Of a stretch of DNA of 64,000 nt, positions 62,461-64,000 are shown piece after piece. Position 1 is the stretch's first letter. Every line of letters starts with the position of its first letter. Source of the DNA: Physcia stellaris (taxonomy: Eukaryota > Ascomycota > Lecanoromycetes > Caliciales > Physciaceae); the NCBI GenBank assembly GCA_018902385.1, contig JABSSW010000006.1:434001-498000 (forward strand), given 5' to 3'. The notes beneath the pieces were generated by a model, which did not search any database, had not been told where the DNA came from, and was given only the letters and a program-made list of their open reading frames with translations. A program made the translations under genes and the position numbers.

Positions 62461-64000
62461 AAAATAAATAAATTGATGCATGATATGATTACGCATAATA
62501 ATAAAACATGAAATTCAATAAAAACATTGATTTTTTTTTTGATTGACAAATTGTTATGACACAAAATTAAATTAAATGATATGAAATATGACAACATTAT
62601 TTTGTTTGATTTTTGACAAAAATTCTGTCGTCATTTCATATTAAATGAATGATGATCAGACAATTGATTCGCAATTATTATACATAAATTGACATTTTGT
62701 CGTTCATAATTTTTACATCAATCAATTCAGACTTTACGCATAACACAAATGTTTCGAAACGTTTTCAAATTTCTTTATTGATCAAAACATTCGTATGACA
62801 TTTTTTTCGAATCATGATAATTTTTGAAACATTCATGTGACACGCATAAATTCATTTTACATATTATATAATGATTAAACGTTTTGCGATTCGAACGATG
62901 TTATATGTTGACATTTTTGAAAATAAATGTTTGACGTTTTCGAAATCATTGATCGAACAATCATTTCATTCACAATAAATTGATTTAATACATTTTGACG
63001 ATTGATATATGATATTTGAATTTCGTAAAAACTTTTCAATCAATTTTTGAATAAATACACGTCGATTTCGATGATTGAAATTTTTCGTTGATTGATGATG
63101 ATTTTATACGATGTATGCGTTCGTATTAATCAAATTCATTAATTCGTTTCGTTCATTTGATTTGTTCGAATCGTAATATCGTCAATTTATTTCGAAATTG
63201 ATTTGCACGATTCACATGATTTATATAAAGATTGTATTGCAAATTTCGAAATCATCGCGAAATTTTCACAACATGAAATCATGTAAAATGTTTTTATCAT
63301 TGATTAAAACGTATAAAACGAAACGCTGATTTGTTTGTAAAACAAAATTTGTTTTTCATACGATCGTGAAATTCGATTGTTGATTCGTCGATTGCAAAAT
63401 GATTTTCAAAAATAATAAACGAAAATGATCGAGTTTTAAAAACATTCAAAACGATTTCGATTTTTCAAAATCATGATGCATTGTTGTATGACATTTGTTG
63501 ATTAAATTCAACGTTCAAATGACGTTTAATGACATGATATCGATCGCGATTGAATGATGCATTGTGAAAATTTTTTGAAAATCAAAATGATTAAATTGTT
63601 GCGTTTTTTGCAAAATTCTGAGTCGTTTGAATGCGTATAGCAATTCATTGACGTAATTTTCTCATAATGAATGCATTTCAATTGATTTTTTCAATATGAA
63701 TTTTCTGATTGATGTGTTGAAACAATAAATCGAATATCGATTGCAAAAAAAACAAAAACAATTGAACGAATTTTCAAAACGTCATACAAACGTGATGCAA
63801 TTGAAATGATCGATAAATAAATGTAATAGAAAATGTATAATCAAATTCAAACGTTTAAATGACTTTTTTCTGTTTCAATACAATGAAACGTCGTTTTTTC
63901 GATTTCGAAATGAACGCGTTTGCATCGACACGTGTTTTTTTCTCTTTTTGAGCGATGATTAACTCAAATGTTGATTCAACAAATGACATGTTGTTTATAT
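62460..64000. other. Unassigned sequence right of fossil E
   Basis: No open frame or domain is recognisable on either strand. Bases 62591-62750 resemble 9011-9180 and may be the 3' untranslated region or LTR of E. From 62760 onward I see only AT-rich sequence with the same lack of CC and GG. Confidence 0.5.

Noticed and set aside
1-64000. Classical CpA-type RIP as the explanation for the AT richness
   Set aside because: CA and TG remain abundant throughout, whereas CC/GG are nearly gone and CT/AG are reduced.
1-64000. Deamination of methylated CpG
   Set aside because: CG is one of the commoner G/C-containing dinucleotides nearly everywhere in the window.
1-64000. APOBEC3G-like editing of CC (GG to AG)
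   Set aside because: That would raise AG, but AG is depleted; the affected C appears to be the one with a pyrimidine on its 3' side.
1-64000. Mitochondrial or other organelle DNA because of the AT richness
   Set aside because: The window is full of nuclear-type LTR elements and a hAT element, with no organelle genes, rRNA or tRNA.

Overview
This 64-kb window looks like a repeat graveyard from a filamentous fungus, probably an ascomycete. I base this on recognisable remains of fungal Ty3/Gypsy chromoviruses, a fungal-type hAT transposase, and an LTR family carrying C2H2 zinc-finger frames. I find no convincing intact host gene, tRNA or rRNA. The sequence is AT-rich (by eye roughly 20-25% GC) and has one overriding oddity: the dinucleotides CC and GG are almost absent from end to end, while CG and CA/TG stay common and CT/AG are reduced. 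As a result, open frames on either strand contain essentially no Gly, Pro or Trp. This is the footprint of a repeat-directed C-to-T process acting on C followed by a pyrimidine, not the classical CpA form of repeat-induced point mutation (RIP).

Layout. 1-3.29 kb: diverged 200-bp tandem repeats, a perfect 54-bp inverted repeat and unrecognised frames. 3.29-15.72 kb: a large hAT-like DNA element bounded by CAAGTT/CTTGA-rich blocks. It holds a degenerate transposase, an unknown second gene, a very AT-rich island, and two diverged tandem copies of a 3.1-kb module with unknown genes on both strands. About 29 copies of a strict motif, two GCATTAT heptamers exactly 6 bp apart, occur only inside this element, often where open frames are interrupted. 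15.73-22.0 kb: a zinc-finger LTR-type element (J). 22.05-25.05 kb: a Gypsy pol fossil (A). 25.05-26.6 kb: unassigned.

26.6-62.5 kb is a nest of LTR fossils. Element C (31,628-39,102) sits in the integrase of chromovirus B (left part to 31,627, right part 39,103-40,980). A second Gypsy lineage, E (40,985-43,131 and 61,387-62,460), is split by zinc-finger element I (43,132-61,386, target duplication AAATG). I is split by Gypsy element G (43,434-55,708, ATAAT), and G by H (47,149-52,773, ATTTC), which has no recognisable pol. B may itself lie inside E. 62.46-64 kb is unassigned.

How the parts relate. I and J share LTR family, 5' leader and 3' block with the gag-pol element C, so they look like non-autonomous partners carrying a zinc-finger ORF. 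H shares a 3' region with G and looks like G's non-autonomous relative. All LTR elements are broken many times over. Relative age follows from nesting: E before I, I before G, G before H; and B before C.
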